The notes under the pieces are model-generated. The model worked only from the letters and a program-made list of their open reading frames with translations, was not told the origin of the DNA and made no database searches. DNA of 64,000 bases from an uncultured bacterium (lineage in GTDB: Bacteria; Verrucomicrobiota; Lentisphaeria; Victivallales; Victivallaceae): contig URVC01000010.1 in assembly GCA_900551245.1 (NCBI GenBank), positions 24,209 to 88,208 on the forward strand. Direction: 5' to 3'. A program made the translations under genes and the position numbers. This document shows, piece by piece, positions 26,676-34,736 of this stretch. How positions within the stretch are numbered: the first letter of the stretch is position 1; every line of letters begins with the position of its first letter.

Positions 26676-27673
26676 GAGAGCCTCCCTGAGGTTATGGGGT
26701 TTGACGTTGTATTTTTCTGGAGATGCAGATCTTTTTCTGTGGAGAAAACGAACTGTTGTTCCGGCGCCTGCGGTTCCTGCGGATACTCCCAGCGGCGCAA
26801 GTCGTCGCTCCAGGCGACGCCGATGCAGGCGTGGGTGTCGAAAATGATCGTCTCATCCTCCGGACCGGTGGCGTGGTAGAAGAGCAGAACCTTGCCGATT
26901 TCCGGTTCGGAGCGGAGATCGAGGAGAAATCCGGCAGTGATCCGGCCGCGCGCCCACTCCCAGCCGGCGCTGCCGAGAAAGGTGCAGCCGCAGTCGCGCC
27001 AGGTGACGAGGTCGGAACTCCGCCGGAAGGCGATGCCGTTCGCGGGGGAGTGAACCATCAGAAATTCGTCGCCGTCCGGAATGATGCACACATTTTCGCC
27101 GCCGTCGCAGGAGCCGAGAAATTCCCAGTGGATGAGGTCGCGACTCACCGAGCGGGAGATGCCGTTCTGCTTGAAGAAACAGTAGAAGAGGGGGCCGTTA
27201 TCGTCGTCGCAACGCAGCAGAAACGGGTCGATCATGCGTCCAGCCTGCGCGTCGGGGATCGCATCGCCCTTGACGCGGAGGAGCTCCGGCTCACTCCAGG
27301 TGACGAGGTCGCGGGAACGCATCCGGTAGAGCCGGCTGTTGGCGTTGCCGTACTTTTCGCCGTTTTCGCGGCAGTAGCTCTGCAGACAGAGGTGGTATTC
27401 GCCGTTGAATTCGATCACACAGCCGGGGCTGGAGTAGTTCTTCGCCCGGTCGGCTTCGGTGAGTTTTCGAATGGGGGTGAAGTGGATCAGGTCGCGGCTC
27501 CGGGTGGTTGCAAGATAGAGGTAGGGGAGGCCGTCGTCCGCGGTTTCCACCAGCGTGAAAAAGAGATGAAACCAGCCGTCGCGATACAAGACCGCCGGAT
27601 CGCGGTAGGCGGTCCGGGCGTCTCCCCGCAGAAGGATCGGACAATGCAGTTGTGCCAGGTCGAAGTGTGCCAT
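26672..27673 (-). CDS. GH43/GH32-like five-bladed beta-propeller glycosidase
   Basis: A 333-residue protein without a signal peptide. It shows the repeated blade pattern of clan F/J propellers: YRDPAVLYRDGWFHLFFTLVE (candidate nucleophile Asp in RDP), LATTRSRDLIHFTP, CVIEFNGEYHLCLQSY, RMRSRDLVTWSEPE, MIDPFLLRCDDDNGPLFYCFF and SVSRDLIHWEFLG. It may be a cytoplasmic arabinofuranosidase/xylosidase-type enzyme acting on imported oligosaccharides; no family-level certainty. It is the first gene of an operon with a pseudopilin and GH13, and is divergent from an AraC regulator. Confidence 0.75.
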   Translation of the reverse strand: MAHFDLAQLHCPILLRGDARTAYRDPAVLYRDGWFHLFFTLVETADDGLPYLYLATTRSRDLIHFTPIRKLTEADRAKNYSSPGCVIEFNGEYHLCLQSYCRENGEKYGNANSRLYRMRSRDLVTWSEPELLRVKGDAIPDAQAGRMIDPFLLRCDDDNGPLFYCFFKQNGISRSVSRDLIHWEFLGSCDGGENVCIIPDGDEFLMVHSPANGIAFRRSSDLVTWRDCGCTFLGSAGWEWARGRITAGFLLDLRSEPEIGKVLLFYHATGPEDETIIFDTHACIGVAWSDDLRRWEYPQEPQAPEQQFVFSTEKDLHLQKNTTSNPITSGRLS

Positions 27674-27698
27674 GAAGTTCTCCTTGTGTTTTCTATCT

Positions 27699-27726
27699 AT
27701 TATACTCGGAGAAGCTCCGTTTGCAA
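27699..27726 (-). promoter_or_regulatory. Promoter with palindromic operator candidate
   Basis: On the minus strand TTGCAA and a perfect TATAAT are 16 bases apart, 26 bases before the GH43-like start codon. The spacer contains the perfect inverted repeat CGGAG-AAG-CTCCG (27707-27719), well placed for a regulator such as the divergent AraC protein. Confidence 0.6.
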
Positions 27727-27837
27727 AGAGATAAAATGCGCATTAAAATACACTTTTTGCGCATTTCCTGAATCGGGGGGATGAAATGCGGCGAAAGCGG
27801 CGTTATATTGTTCCGGAACTTTGGAGGAGGCGGATCG

Positions 27838-28710
27838 ATGAAGGAAGAGATCATCTACACGTGCGAGTACGACGGCAAAACGCCGATTCGCATCACCAGT
27901 GCCGGGATCTCCTGGTGCGACGGGAGTTACTACATTGCCCGGCGCGGCACGTCGCAGATGGTGCTGGAGTGTGTGACCGGCGGCCGCGGCATTCTGGTAA
28001 TCGACGGAGAGCGTTACTATCCGGAAGCGGGCGACGTCTACATTGTTCCGCCGAACTCCAGTCACTACTACGCCTCTGACCGGGAGGAGCCGTGGCGGAA
28101 GCTCTGGTTCAACGTGGATGGTGCACTGTTGCCGGATCTGCTGGCGGCCTACGGACTGACCGATGCGGTGCTGTTGAAGGCGTGCCCGTTCGAGGAGCGG
28201 TTTGAGGCCGGGTTGCGGGAGCTCCGGGAAGCGGCGGGAGAGGATCCGGATGAACTTTCCGCCCGTATCGTGGTGCCGCTGTTTGCCGCATTGGGGCGGT
28301 TTGTCCGGGAGAGCCGGGCCGCCGCGTCGCCGGCGGCAGAGGTGCACCGCTATCTTGCCGCACTGCCGCCCGGGGAGGGGCTGGACCCGAAGAAACTGCT
28401 CTGGAAATCGGGGCGCTCCGTGTCGCAGACCATCCGGGTGTTCAAAAAGGAGTTCGGCACGACGCCGTACGCGTCATTTCTCGACCGCAGGATCAAGGAG
28501 GCGAAGTACCTGCTCCGCAGCACGTCGCGCCCGGTCAAAGAGATCGCGCTGCAGCTCGGCTGGGAGAATCCCTGCTATTTTGCGCGGCTCTTCAAACGCA
28601 AGACGAAGATGACGCCGAGCGAATACCGTGCCAGTTCCCCGCCGCCGATGGAGCGTTCCGGCTACGGGGCGGCGGAGGACCCGGCGGAAGCCACCAACGG
28701 CAGAGGGTAG
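27838..28710 (+). CDS. AraC family regulator with cupin sensor
   Basis: A 290-residue protein. The N-terminal AraC-type cupin includes GGRGILVIDGERYYPEAGDVYIVPP and HYYASDREEPWRKLWFNVDG. The C-terminal DNA-binding domain has two helix-turn-helix units (LLWKSGRSVSQTIRVFKKEF and VKEIALQLGWENPCYFARLF). GGAGGAGG precedes the ATG by seven bases. It diverges from the GH43-like operon and is its likely sugar-responsive activator; the effector is not known. Confidence 0.88.
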   Translation: MKEEIIYTCEYDGKTPIRITSAGISWCDGSYYIARRGTSQMVLECVTGGRGILVIDGERYYPEAGDVYIVPPNSSHYYASDREEPWRKLWFNVDGALLPDLLAAYGLTDAVLLKACPFEERFEAGLRELREAAGEDPDELSARIVVPLFAALGRFVRESRAAASPAAEVHRYLAALPPGEGLDPKKLLWKSGRSVSQTIRVFKKEFGTTPYASFLDRRIKEAKYLLRSTSRPVKEIALQLGWENPCYFARLFKRKTKMTPSEYRASSPPPMERSGYGAAEDPAEATNGRG

Positions 28711-28738
28711 CTCATGCATTTTCTCCGGCAGCGGGCCG

Positions 28739-29575
28739 TCAGATTTCCGGATGGGCGTAGAGCTCCTTGAACCGGTGCGGCGGCATCCCCGTGTGCTTCT
28801 TGAAGAAGCGCGAAAAGTAGAACTCGTTGGAGAATCCCAGCTCGAAGGCGACTTCGCGCACCCGGTAGTTGCCGCGCAGCAGCAGGTTGCTGGCGCGGTT
28901 GAGCACCGCCTGGGTCAGAAGCTCCTTGGGGGTGATGCCGGTGGCGGCGGTGAACTTCCGCGTGAAGGTTTCGCGGCGGGTTTTCCGCAGGGCGGCCAGC
29001 TCCTCCACCGTGGTGGCGGCGGTGCAGTGGTTCTGGATGTAGTCCAGCTCCGGCTGGAACTCCGCGAAACGGGTGACGAATTCCAGCTCCGGCCCGCTGC
29101 CGTCGCCGAGCAGGCAGGTGATGAACTCCTGCGTGACGCAGCGGAGGCGCGACGCGGCCACATAGAGGCTCGGGGTGTCGAACGCCTGTTCCGCCTGCGC
29201 GAGCCACCCCGGGTCTTCGATTTCGCGCACGGTGTGTGACCGCGAAAAGAGATCCACCCCCTCGACGACTTCGATGGTGAACTGAATCGAGAGGAAACGG
29301 AGATCCTCGCTCAGCCGGACCCCCGCCGGATGGTAGATCGGGATGAAGTAGGCGAAACCGGGCCGCAGTTCGTACTCCTTCGCCCCGTCACGAATGTAGC
29401 AGGACGCCCCGTCCGGATTGGCGATCGGGAGAAAGAACCGGTTGAAGGGAAGGGCGGTGATTTCCCCCCGTGCCCGCGGGAAAACGCCGCGGGCGAAGTG
29501 CCGGATCTGGAGCTGCATCCGGTTGGCGGCGTACATGACCCGGTTGCGGTTGACGATGGCGGTATTCTTTTCCAT
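28739..29575 (-). CDS. AraC family regulator
   Basis: A 278-residue protein with an N-terminal cupin-like sensor (YELRPGFAYFIPIYHPAGVRL) and a C-terminal AraC DNA-binding domain (LAALRKTRRETFTRKFTAAT and VREVAFELGFSNEFYFSRFF). It is divergent from the glycyl radical enzyme gene and convergent with the AraC gene on its other side, 28 bases away. The start is uncertain: an in-frame ATG 36 bases upstream overlaps a likely -10 box (TATACT), so I took the later ATG. It probably controls the glycyl radical pair. Confidence 0.82.
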   Translation of the reverse strand: MEKNTAIVNRNRVMYAANRMQLQIRHFARGVFPRARGEITALPFNRFFLPIANPDGASCYIRDGAKEYELRPGFAYFIPIYHPAGVRLSEDLRFLSIQFTIEVVEGVDLFSRSHTVREIEDPGWLAQAEQAFDTPSLYVAASRLRCVTQEFITCLLGDGSGPELEFVTRFAEFQPELDYIQNHCTAATTVEELAALRKTRRETFTRKFTAATGITPKELLTQAVLNRASNLLLRGNYRVREVAFELGFSNEFYFSRFFKKHTGMPPHRFKELYAHPEI

Positions 29576-29707
29576 GAAGAGAAATATAGTTCTGTTTTTT
29601 CTCTTTTCCATCACAAAAGTATAATTCTTTGATTTTTTTATGCATTCAGTTTTCCGGAGAAAGATGGTATACTATGGAAAAAGAAGAAATCACACAGGAG
29701 GTGCACG

Positions 29708-31921
29708 ATGCCGTATGCCGCTTTCGAACAGGACAGAACCTATCTGACGGAGAAATTCCGTCATCCGGTCTTCGACCCCGCCACCGGCGTGGAGAATTCC
29801 ATTTTAAAAGAACGAATCCGCGCGATGGCGGAGGAGCTCAAGGATCTGCCTCACCCGGTGGTGAAAGGACGCTGTTTTGAATATGTCTGCCGGAACATGC
29901 TGATCGACGTGAATCCGCACGACTGGTTCCCCGCATTCGGCTGTTACAACCGCGACGACCGGCCGCTTTCGCCGCTGAACTTCCGCTGGGCGCACGAGGC
30001 GAAGGAGCGCTTTTTCCCGGAACTCAACCGCCTGATGGAGGAGCGCAACGCGGCGGGACTCCATCTGATGTGGATCGACTTCGACCATTCGGTGCCCGAC
30101 TGGGACGCGGTTTTCACGCTCGGCTTCCCCGGTCTGCGCGACCGCGCCCGCCGTTACCGGGCCGAACGGGAGAAAAACGGCACCCTCGACGCAGCGGCGG
30201 CCGCCTATTTCGACGGGCTGGAGATCACGATCAACGCCGTGCTGGAGTGTCTCGGCCGCTTCATCGACTACGCCCGGAGCCATCACGCCGGCAATCCCCG
30301 CATCGAGGCGGAGATCGCATGTCTGGAGCAGCTCCGCACCGGCGCGCCGCGCAACACCTATGAGGCGCTCCAGATTCTCTATCTGGACTTCATGTTCAGC
30401 GAGCACATCGACCGTCTGCAGGTGCGTTCGCTCGGCAATCTCGACCGCATGCTCGGGCCGTACTACGAGCGCGACCTGCGCGAAGGGCGCTTCACCGAGG
30501 CGCAGATCCGGGAGTTCTTCGCCTGTTTCCTGATGCAGTGGGCGTCGATCAACAACTACTGGGGGCACCCCTTCTACCTCGGCGGAACCAGGGCGGACGG
30601 CGGCAGTGAAATCAATGCGCTCTCCTACCTCATTCTCGACGTATTCGATCAGCTTTCGATTCCGACGCCGAAGATTCAGATCAAACTCGCCCGCAACACG
30701 CCGGTCGAATTTCTGAACAAGGCGCTGGATATGATCCGGCGGGGCAACAACAGCGTGGTGTTCGTCTGCGAGGATGCCATCCGCCGCATGATGATGGGCG
30801 AGGGGTATCCGGAGGAGATCGCCCGCACCTGCGACATCCGCGGCTGTTACGAACCCGCGCCGCGCGCGCTCGGCAACATCACCGGCGCCGGGCATGTCAA
30901 CATGCTCAAGCCGGTCGAGCTGGTGTTCAACGACGGAGTCGACCCCAAGACCGGGTACTTCTGCGACTGCGGTGCGGCGAAACTGGCGGACATCCATTCG
31001 TTCCGGGAGTTTTACGCCGCCTACATGAAGTACCTCGACAACATCATCGAAACCACGTACATCTGCTCGTACGAGTTCGAAAAATACCTGCAGTACATCA
31101 ATCCGGCGCAGCTCTATTCGATCACGATCGCCCACAGTCTGGAGACGGCGAAGGACGCCTTCGCCGACGGGAGCGTCTACAACATCACCTCGCTTCTCTG
31201 CGCCGGACTCGGCACTGCGGTCGATGCGCTGATGGCGGTGAAGGAGTTCGTCTTCGACCGCGGGGAGCTGACGCTCGCGGAGTTCCGCGACATTCTGCGG
31301 AACAACTGGGAGGGGGCGGAGAAGCTCCGGCTGCGCATCCTGCGCTCCCGGAACAAGTACGGCAACGGCATCCCCGGGGTGGACTGCTACGCCGCCGCGC
31401 TCGCCCACTACTTCGGCGGCAAGCTGAACCTGCGCCCAAACTCCCGCGGCGGCTGGTATCAGGCCTCCGGACACTCGGCCCGCACCTTCATCATCATGGG
31501 GGAGCGGACCGGGGCGACGCCGGACGGCCGCCGGGCCGGGGAGGAGATGTCCAAGAACATCTCTCCGACGATGGGGGCCGACGTCAACGGCGTGACCGCA
31601 CTGATCGATTCGGCCACCGCCATCGACTGCGCCGATCTGCCCGGGGACTTTCCGCTCGACGTGATGATGCACCCGGCCACCGTGCAGGGGGAGGAGGGGC
31701 TGGCGTCGATGCGGACACTGCTCTACGCCTATCTGGCGAAATACGGCATGGCGATTCACTTCAACATCTTCGACGCCGCGGTGCTGGAGGATGCCCAGAA
31801 GCATCCGGAGAAATACACCGGGCTGCAGGTGCGGGTCTGCGGCTGGAACGTCCGCTTCAACGATCTCGCCGAGAAGGAACAGAACGCCTACATCGAACGG
31901 GCCCGCCGCATTGCGGAGTAA
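29708..31921 (+). CDS. Glycyl radical enzyme of unknown substrate
   Basis: A 737-residue member of the pyruvate formate-lyase/glycyl radical family. The thiyl-radical Cys is Cys380 in IRGCYEPAPRA, and the radical-bearing Gly is Gly712 in VRVCGWNVRF near the C-terminus, the expected spacing. The Cys-x-Glu pattern is that of dehydratase- and lyase-type members (diol dehydratase, choline lyase) rather than the Cys-Cys of pyruvate formate-lyase. CYE and VCGWN are unlike the usual CVE and VxGY, so this may be an uncharacterised subgroup. The enzyme is oxygen-sensitive and cytoplasmic. The ATG follows AGGAGGTG, and a TATACT box lies at 29668-29673. The activase gene follows 19 bases after the stop. 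Confidence 0.85.
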   Translation: MPYAAFEQDRTYLTEKFRHPVFDPATGVENSILKERIRAMAEELKDLPHPVVKGRCFEYVCRNMLIDVNPHDWFPAFGCYNRDDRPLSPLNFRWAHEAKERFFPELNRLMEERNAAGLHLMWIDFDHSVPDWDAVFTLGFPGLRDRARRYRAEREKNGTLDAAAAAYFDGLEITINAVLECLGRFIDYARSHHAGNPRIEAEIACLEQLRTGAPRNTYEALQILYLDFMFSEHIDRLQVRSLGNLDRMLGPYYERDLREGRFTEAQIREFFACFLMQWASINNYWGHPFYLGGTRADGGSEINALSYLILDVFDQLSIPTPKIQIKLARNTPVEFLNKALDMIRRGNNSVVFVCEDAIRRMMMGEGYPEEIARTCDIRGCYEPAPRALGNITGAGHVNMLKPVELVFNDGVDPKTGYFCDCGAAKLADIHSFREFYAAYMKYLDNIIETTYICSYEFEKYLQYINPAQLYSITIAHSLETAKDAFADGSVYNITSLLCAGLGTAVDALMAVKEFVFDRGELTLAEFRDILRNNWEGAEKLRLRILRSRNKYGNGIPGVDCYAAALAHYFGGKLNLRPNSRGGWYQASGHSARTFIIMGERTGATPDGRRAGEEMSKNISPTMGADVNGVTALIDSATAIDCADLPGDFPLDVMMHPATVQGEEGLASMRTLLYAYLAKYGMAIHFNIFDAAVLEDAQKHPEKYTGLQVRVCGWNVRFNDLAEKEQNAYIERARRIAE

Positions 31922-31940
31922 CACAGGAAGGAGCCATCCC

Positions 31941-32852
31941 ATGAGCGTCACCGGAGTTCTGCTCGATCCCAAACGGTTCGCGGTCCACGACGGACCGGGG
32001 GTGCGGACCACCTTCTTCCTCAAGGGGTGCCCGCTCAAGTGCATCTGGTGCCACAATCCGGAGAGCATTTCGCCGCGCCCGCAGATGGCGTACTATGCGC
32101 ACAAGTGCATCGGCTGTGGCGAATGCGTGGTCAGCTGTCCGGAGAAGGCGCATGCGTTCCGGGGGGAGACGCATGAATTCGATCCATTGCGCTGCCGGGT
32201 GTGCGGTGCGTGTGAAGCCGCCTGCCTCAGCGGAGCGATGAAGCTCTACGGGAAGCGGGTTTCGGTGGAGGAGGCGATGGAGACCGCCCGGCTGGATCTC
32301 GTCTACTACCGGGAGTCGAACGGCGGGGTGACCCTCTCCGGCGGGGAACCGCTGCTGCAGCCGGAGTTCTCGCTCGCCTTTCTTGCGGCGCTGAAGCGCG
32401 AGAAGATCCACACCGCCTTCGACACCAGCTGTTTCGGTTCGCGGGAGGTGTTGAAGGAGGCGCTGCCGCTTGTCGACCTCTTTCTCGTCGACTTCAAGCA
32501 CGCCGATCCGGAAGTTCACCGGAAGCTCACCGGGCAGTCGAACGAACGGATTCTGGAGAATCTGCGTTTTCTCTCGGAGAACGGCGCCCAGATTGAAATC
32601 CGGATTCCTTTCGTACCGGGTTGCAACGATTCGGTGGAGAATCTGGAGGCCGCCGGCAGAATCCTCGGTCCGTTGCGCGGAATCCTCTGCGTGAAACTTC
32701 TGCCTTACCATGCACTGGCGCGCACCAAATACGCGTCGCTCGGCATGCTGGACACCATGCCGCAGGCGGAGTCCCCGGACGAAGCGACGTTGCATCGGGC
32801 CGCCGCCGTGCTGGAGCGCTTCGGATTGCGCGCCCGCTCCGGCCGGGAGTGA
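31941..32852 (+). CDS. Glycyl radical enzyme activating protein (radical SAM)
   Basis: A 303-residue radical SAM activase that abstracts hydrogen from the conserved glycine of its partner enzyme. The N-terminus has the start FAVHDGPGVRTTFFLKGC and the cluster motif CPLKCIWC (C-x3-C-x2-C). Two ferredoxin-type [4Fe-4S] motifs follow, CIGCGECVVSCPE and CRVCGACEAACLSG, as in activases of dehydratase-type glycyl radical enzymes. The SAM-binding segment is VTLSGGEPLLQPEF. AGGAAGGAG precedes the ATG. It directly follows the glycyl radical enzyme gene, so the two act as a pair. Confidence 0.9.
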   Translation: MSVTGVLLDPKRFAVHDGPGVRTTFFLKGCPLKCIWCHNPESISPRPQMAYYAHKCIGCGECVVSCPEKAHAFRGETHEFDPLRCRVCGACEAACLSGAMKLYGKRVSVEEAMETARLDLVYYRESNGGVTLSGGEPLLQPEFSLAFLAALKREKIHTAFDTSCFGSREVLKEALPLVDLFLVDFKHADPEVHRKLTGQSNERILENLRFLSENGAQIEIRIPFVPGCNDSVENLEAAGRILGPLRGILCVKLLPYHALARTKYASLGMLDTMPQAESPDEATLHRAAAVLERFGLRARSGRE

Positions 32853-33409
32853 CACCGGTTCACAGGCAGATTATCTCTCAATGACTTCGCTTCTGCTGCA
32901 ACGCGCAGACGCGACAGCGGGGCGACACTTTTGTCAATCAGACGTTTCGCCCGTTTCACGTCCCTGCGTTATTCTTTGAAATTCATGCCCTCCTCTCAAG
33001 CCTCCGACTTGCGGATTGGACTTTTATTGCGGAGCCTCCTTTTTTCCGGCTCTGCAATTGTTGTTACGGACAAGTCGGGTTTTCTGTTTTTTCACTCCTT
33101 TCCAAGTTTGTCGAGTGACGTGACGGCGACTGCAATAATTGAGTAAAGAATTTTGTTAATAGAAACTCCATCTGCTGTATCAAATCTTCAGGAGATTCAT
33201 GCCGGATGGCGAAGTATCCGGAGGATTCCACAATTTCGGAAATGCAAGTCGAACCATTTCTACCAACCGGTTTTTTCGATAGGAAGGTTGAAAAAGGGGG
33301 CGCTGGAAAACGGTTGTGCCTGCATGAGATCGGAAAGTATGCAGAGAGTTCAGAATCACGTTGAAATCTTTCTGCTATGTGTTACCTTAAGAGAAGAGGA
33401 GAAAAATCA
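32853..33409. other. Intergenic region upstream of the CRISPR-Cas operon
   Basis: About 560 bases of lower GC content without a convincing gene. Two short open frames occur (about 70 and 90 codons), but their sequences show no domain and their ribosome sites are poor. The operon promoter must lie here or just downstream; I found no clear -35/-10 pair. Confidence 0.45.
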
Positions 33410-33463
33410 ATGCTTCCGGAGGAAATAAAACTCCTCCGCGGAACAGCAGAATATCGACATTGA
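33410..33463 (+). CDS. Possible 17-residue leader peptide of the CRISPR-Cas operon
   Basis: A short open frame (MLPEEIKLLRGTAEYRH) with AGGAG seven bases before its ATG, ending 18 bases before the CARF gene. Its first half contains a seven-base stem hairpin (33417-33438, CGGAGGA and TCCTCCG). This may be a regulatory leader or chance; there is no homology evidence. Confidence 0.3.
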   Translation: MLPEEIKLLRGTAEYRH

Positions 33464-33481
33464 AAAAAGGGAGGTTTTCCG

Positions 33482-34627
33482 ATGGAACAGAAAACAGACT
33501 CGCCAATCCATGTTCTGATTTCCCTTTGCGGCACTTCTCCAGCGGTTATTACGGAGACCATATTTTCTCTGGCCCTGTCCGGAGATCCGCCCCGGAAGGT
33601 GGTGGTCATCACGACCCTTGCCGGCGAGGCCTGCCTTCGATCGAAGCTCTTTGAATCCGGTGTCTGGAAACTGCTTCGACAGACGCTCAATTGCGATATC
33701 TCCTTTTCCCTCAACCAGGAACATATCCGCCTGCTGCCGGATGGCGGTGACGACGGCGACGCCCGTGATGTGGCGGACACCCTCTCGGCGGAACGTGCCG
33801 GGTCGTTTATTCTGGATGTGCTGCGGCAGTATACGGAAAATCCCGATACCCGGGTCACGTTTTCGATAGCCGGAGGACGCAAATCCATGAGTGCGCTCGG
33901 TGCCCTTTGCATGAGTCTGCTCGGCAGACGCGGAGACCGTCTGTGCCACATTCTCGTGAATCCTCCGTTCGACGATCCGGCGCTGAAGCCCGGATTCTTT
34001 TTCCCTGTCCCCGGGCAGAATCATGTGGATCGGGAGGGAATTTCTCATGATTCAGCAAGTGCCCGTCTGGTGTTGTCGGATCTGCCGTTTGTTCATTGCC
34101 GTTATCTGATCGGCCGGGAGTTGAAGCGTCTTCCCGGCGAGTACACCCGGATGGTGGCGCTGGCGGATCAGGCGGCGGAAGAGTTCGAGGCGTCGGTGGC
34201 GCTTGAGCTTCTGCCGGACCGGTTGACTGTCCGGATCGGGAAAGAGGAGTTTTCTCTGCAGTTCCAGTTGTTTCTGCTCTACTGGATGCTGGCGGAGCGG
34301 CGGCGGGATGGCCGGGAGCACCTCTATCACCGCAAGGATCTCTGCGAAGAATTTGCCTCTTTTGCAGAATTTGCCCGGGAGAGGCTCCCGCAGCGGTACT
34401 GGTATTCCTGTTCGGGATTGCTGGAGGCGGACCGGATTCGAGAGGAGACCTTGAACAAGAGAATTTCCGACCTGGCCGCAGTGCTGAAAAAACACTGCGC
34501 GCCTGAACTGTTTCTTCCGACCCGGGGGCGCGGAATTTACGGAATCGGTCTTTCTCCGGACCGGATTTGCATCCGGATGTCCGCCGGAAGTCCGGAAAGT
34601 TGTTCCGGCGATTCTGCCGGGATATAA
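33482..34627 (+). CDS. CRISPR-associated CARF protein with winged-helix-like C-terminus
   Basis: A 381-residue protein. The N-terminal 200 residues match the NE0113-type CARF domain: SLCGTSPAVITETIFSLAL (Gly17-Pro20 in the ligand loop) and FSIAGGRKSMSALGALCMSL near residue 130. Such domains bind cyclic oligoadenylates. The last 130 residues lack HEPN (RxxxxH) or PD-D/ExK motifs. They look like a winged helix: LFLLYWMLAERR, RIREETLNKRISDLAAVLKKH, then a hairpin LPTRGRGIYGIGL. The output may therefore be transcriptional, like Csa3, or regulatory by another route. GGGAGG precedes the ATG. It is the first gene of the Cmr operon. Confidence 0.75.
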   Translation: MEQKTDSPIHVLISLCGTSPAVITETIFSLALSGDPPRKVVVITTLAGEACLRSKLFESGVWKLLRQTLNCDISFSLNQEHIRLLPDGGDDGDARDVADTLSAERAGSFILDVLRQYTENPDTRVTFSIAGGRKSMSALGALCMSLLGRRGDRLCHILVNPPFDDPALKPGFFFPVPGQNHVDREGISHDSASARLVLSDLPFVHCRYLIGRELKRLPGEYTRMVALADQAAEEFEASVALELLPDRLTVRIGKEEFSLQFQLFLLYWMLAERRRDGREHLYHRKDLCEEFASFAEFARERLPQRYWYSCSGLLEADRIREETLNKRISDLAAVLKKHCAPELFLPTRGRGIYGIGLSPDRICIRMSAGSPESCSGDSAGI

Positions 34628-34736
34628 TAAAAGTGCAAACAGAAGATACATTCCTGCCGGTATTGTGAAACCTTTACCGCCGGGTGTCGTGTTTGAAACT
34701 GTCGTAGTCGACAATCAACTTATCAGAGGAGAAAAG

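Noticed and set aside
29804..32068. A 754-codon minus-strand frame
   Set aside because: It is antisense to the glycyl radical enzyme, whose catalytic motifs are clear.
33153..33428. A 91-codon frame upstream of the Cmr operon
   Set aside because: No domain, poor ribosome site, and it runs through the better-supported 17-codon leader frame.
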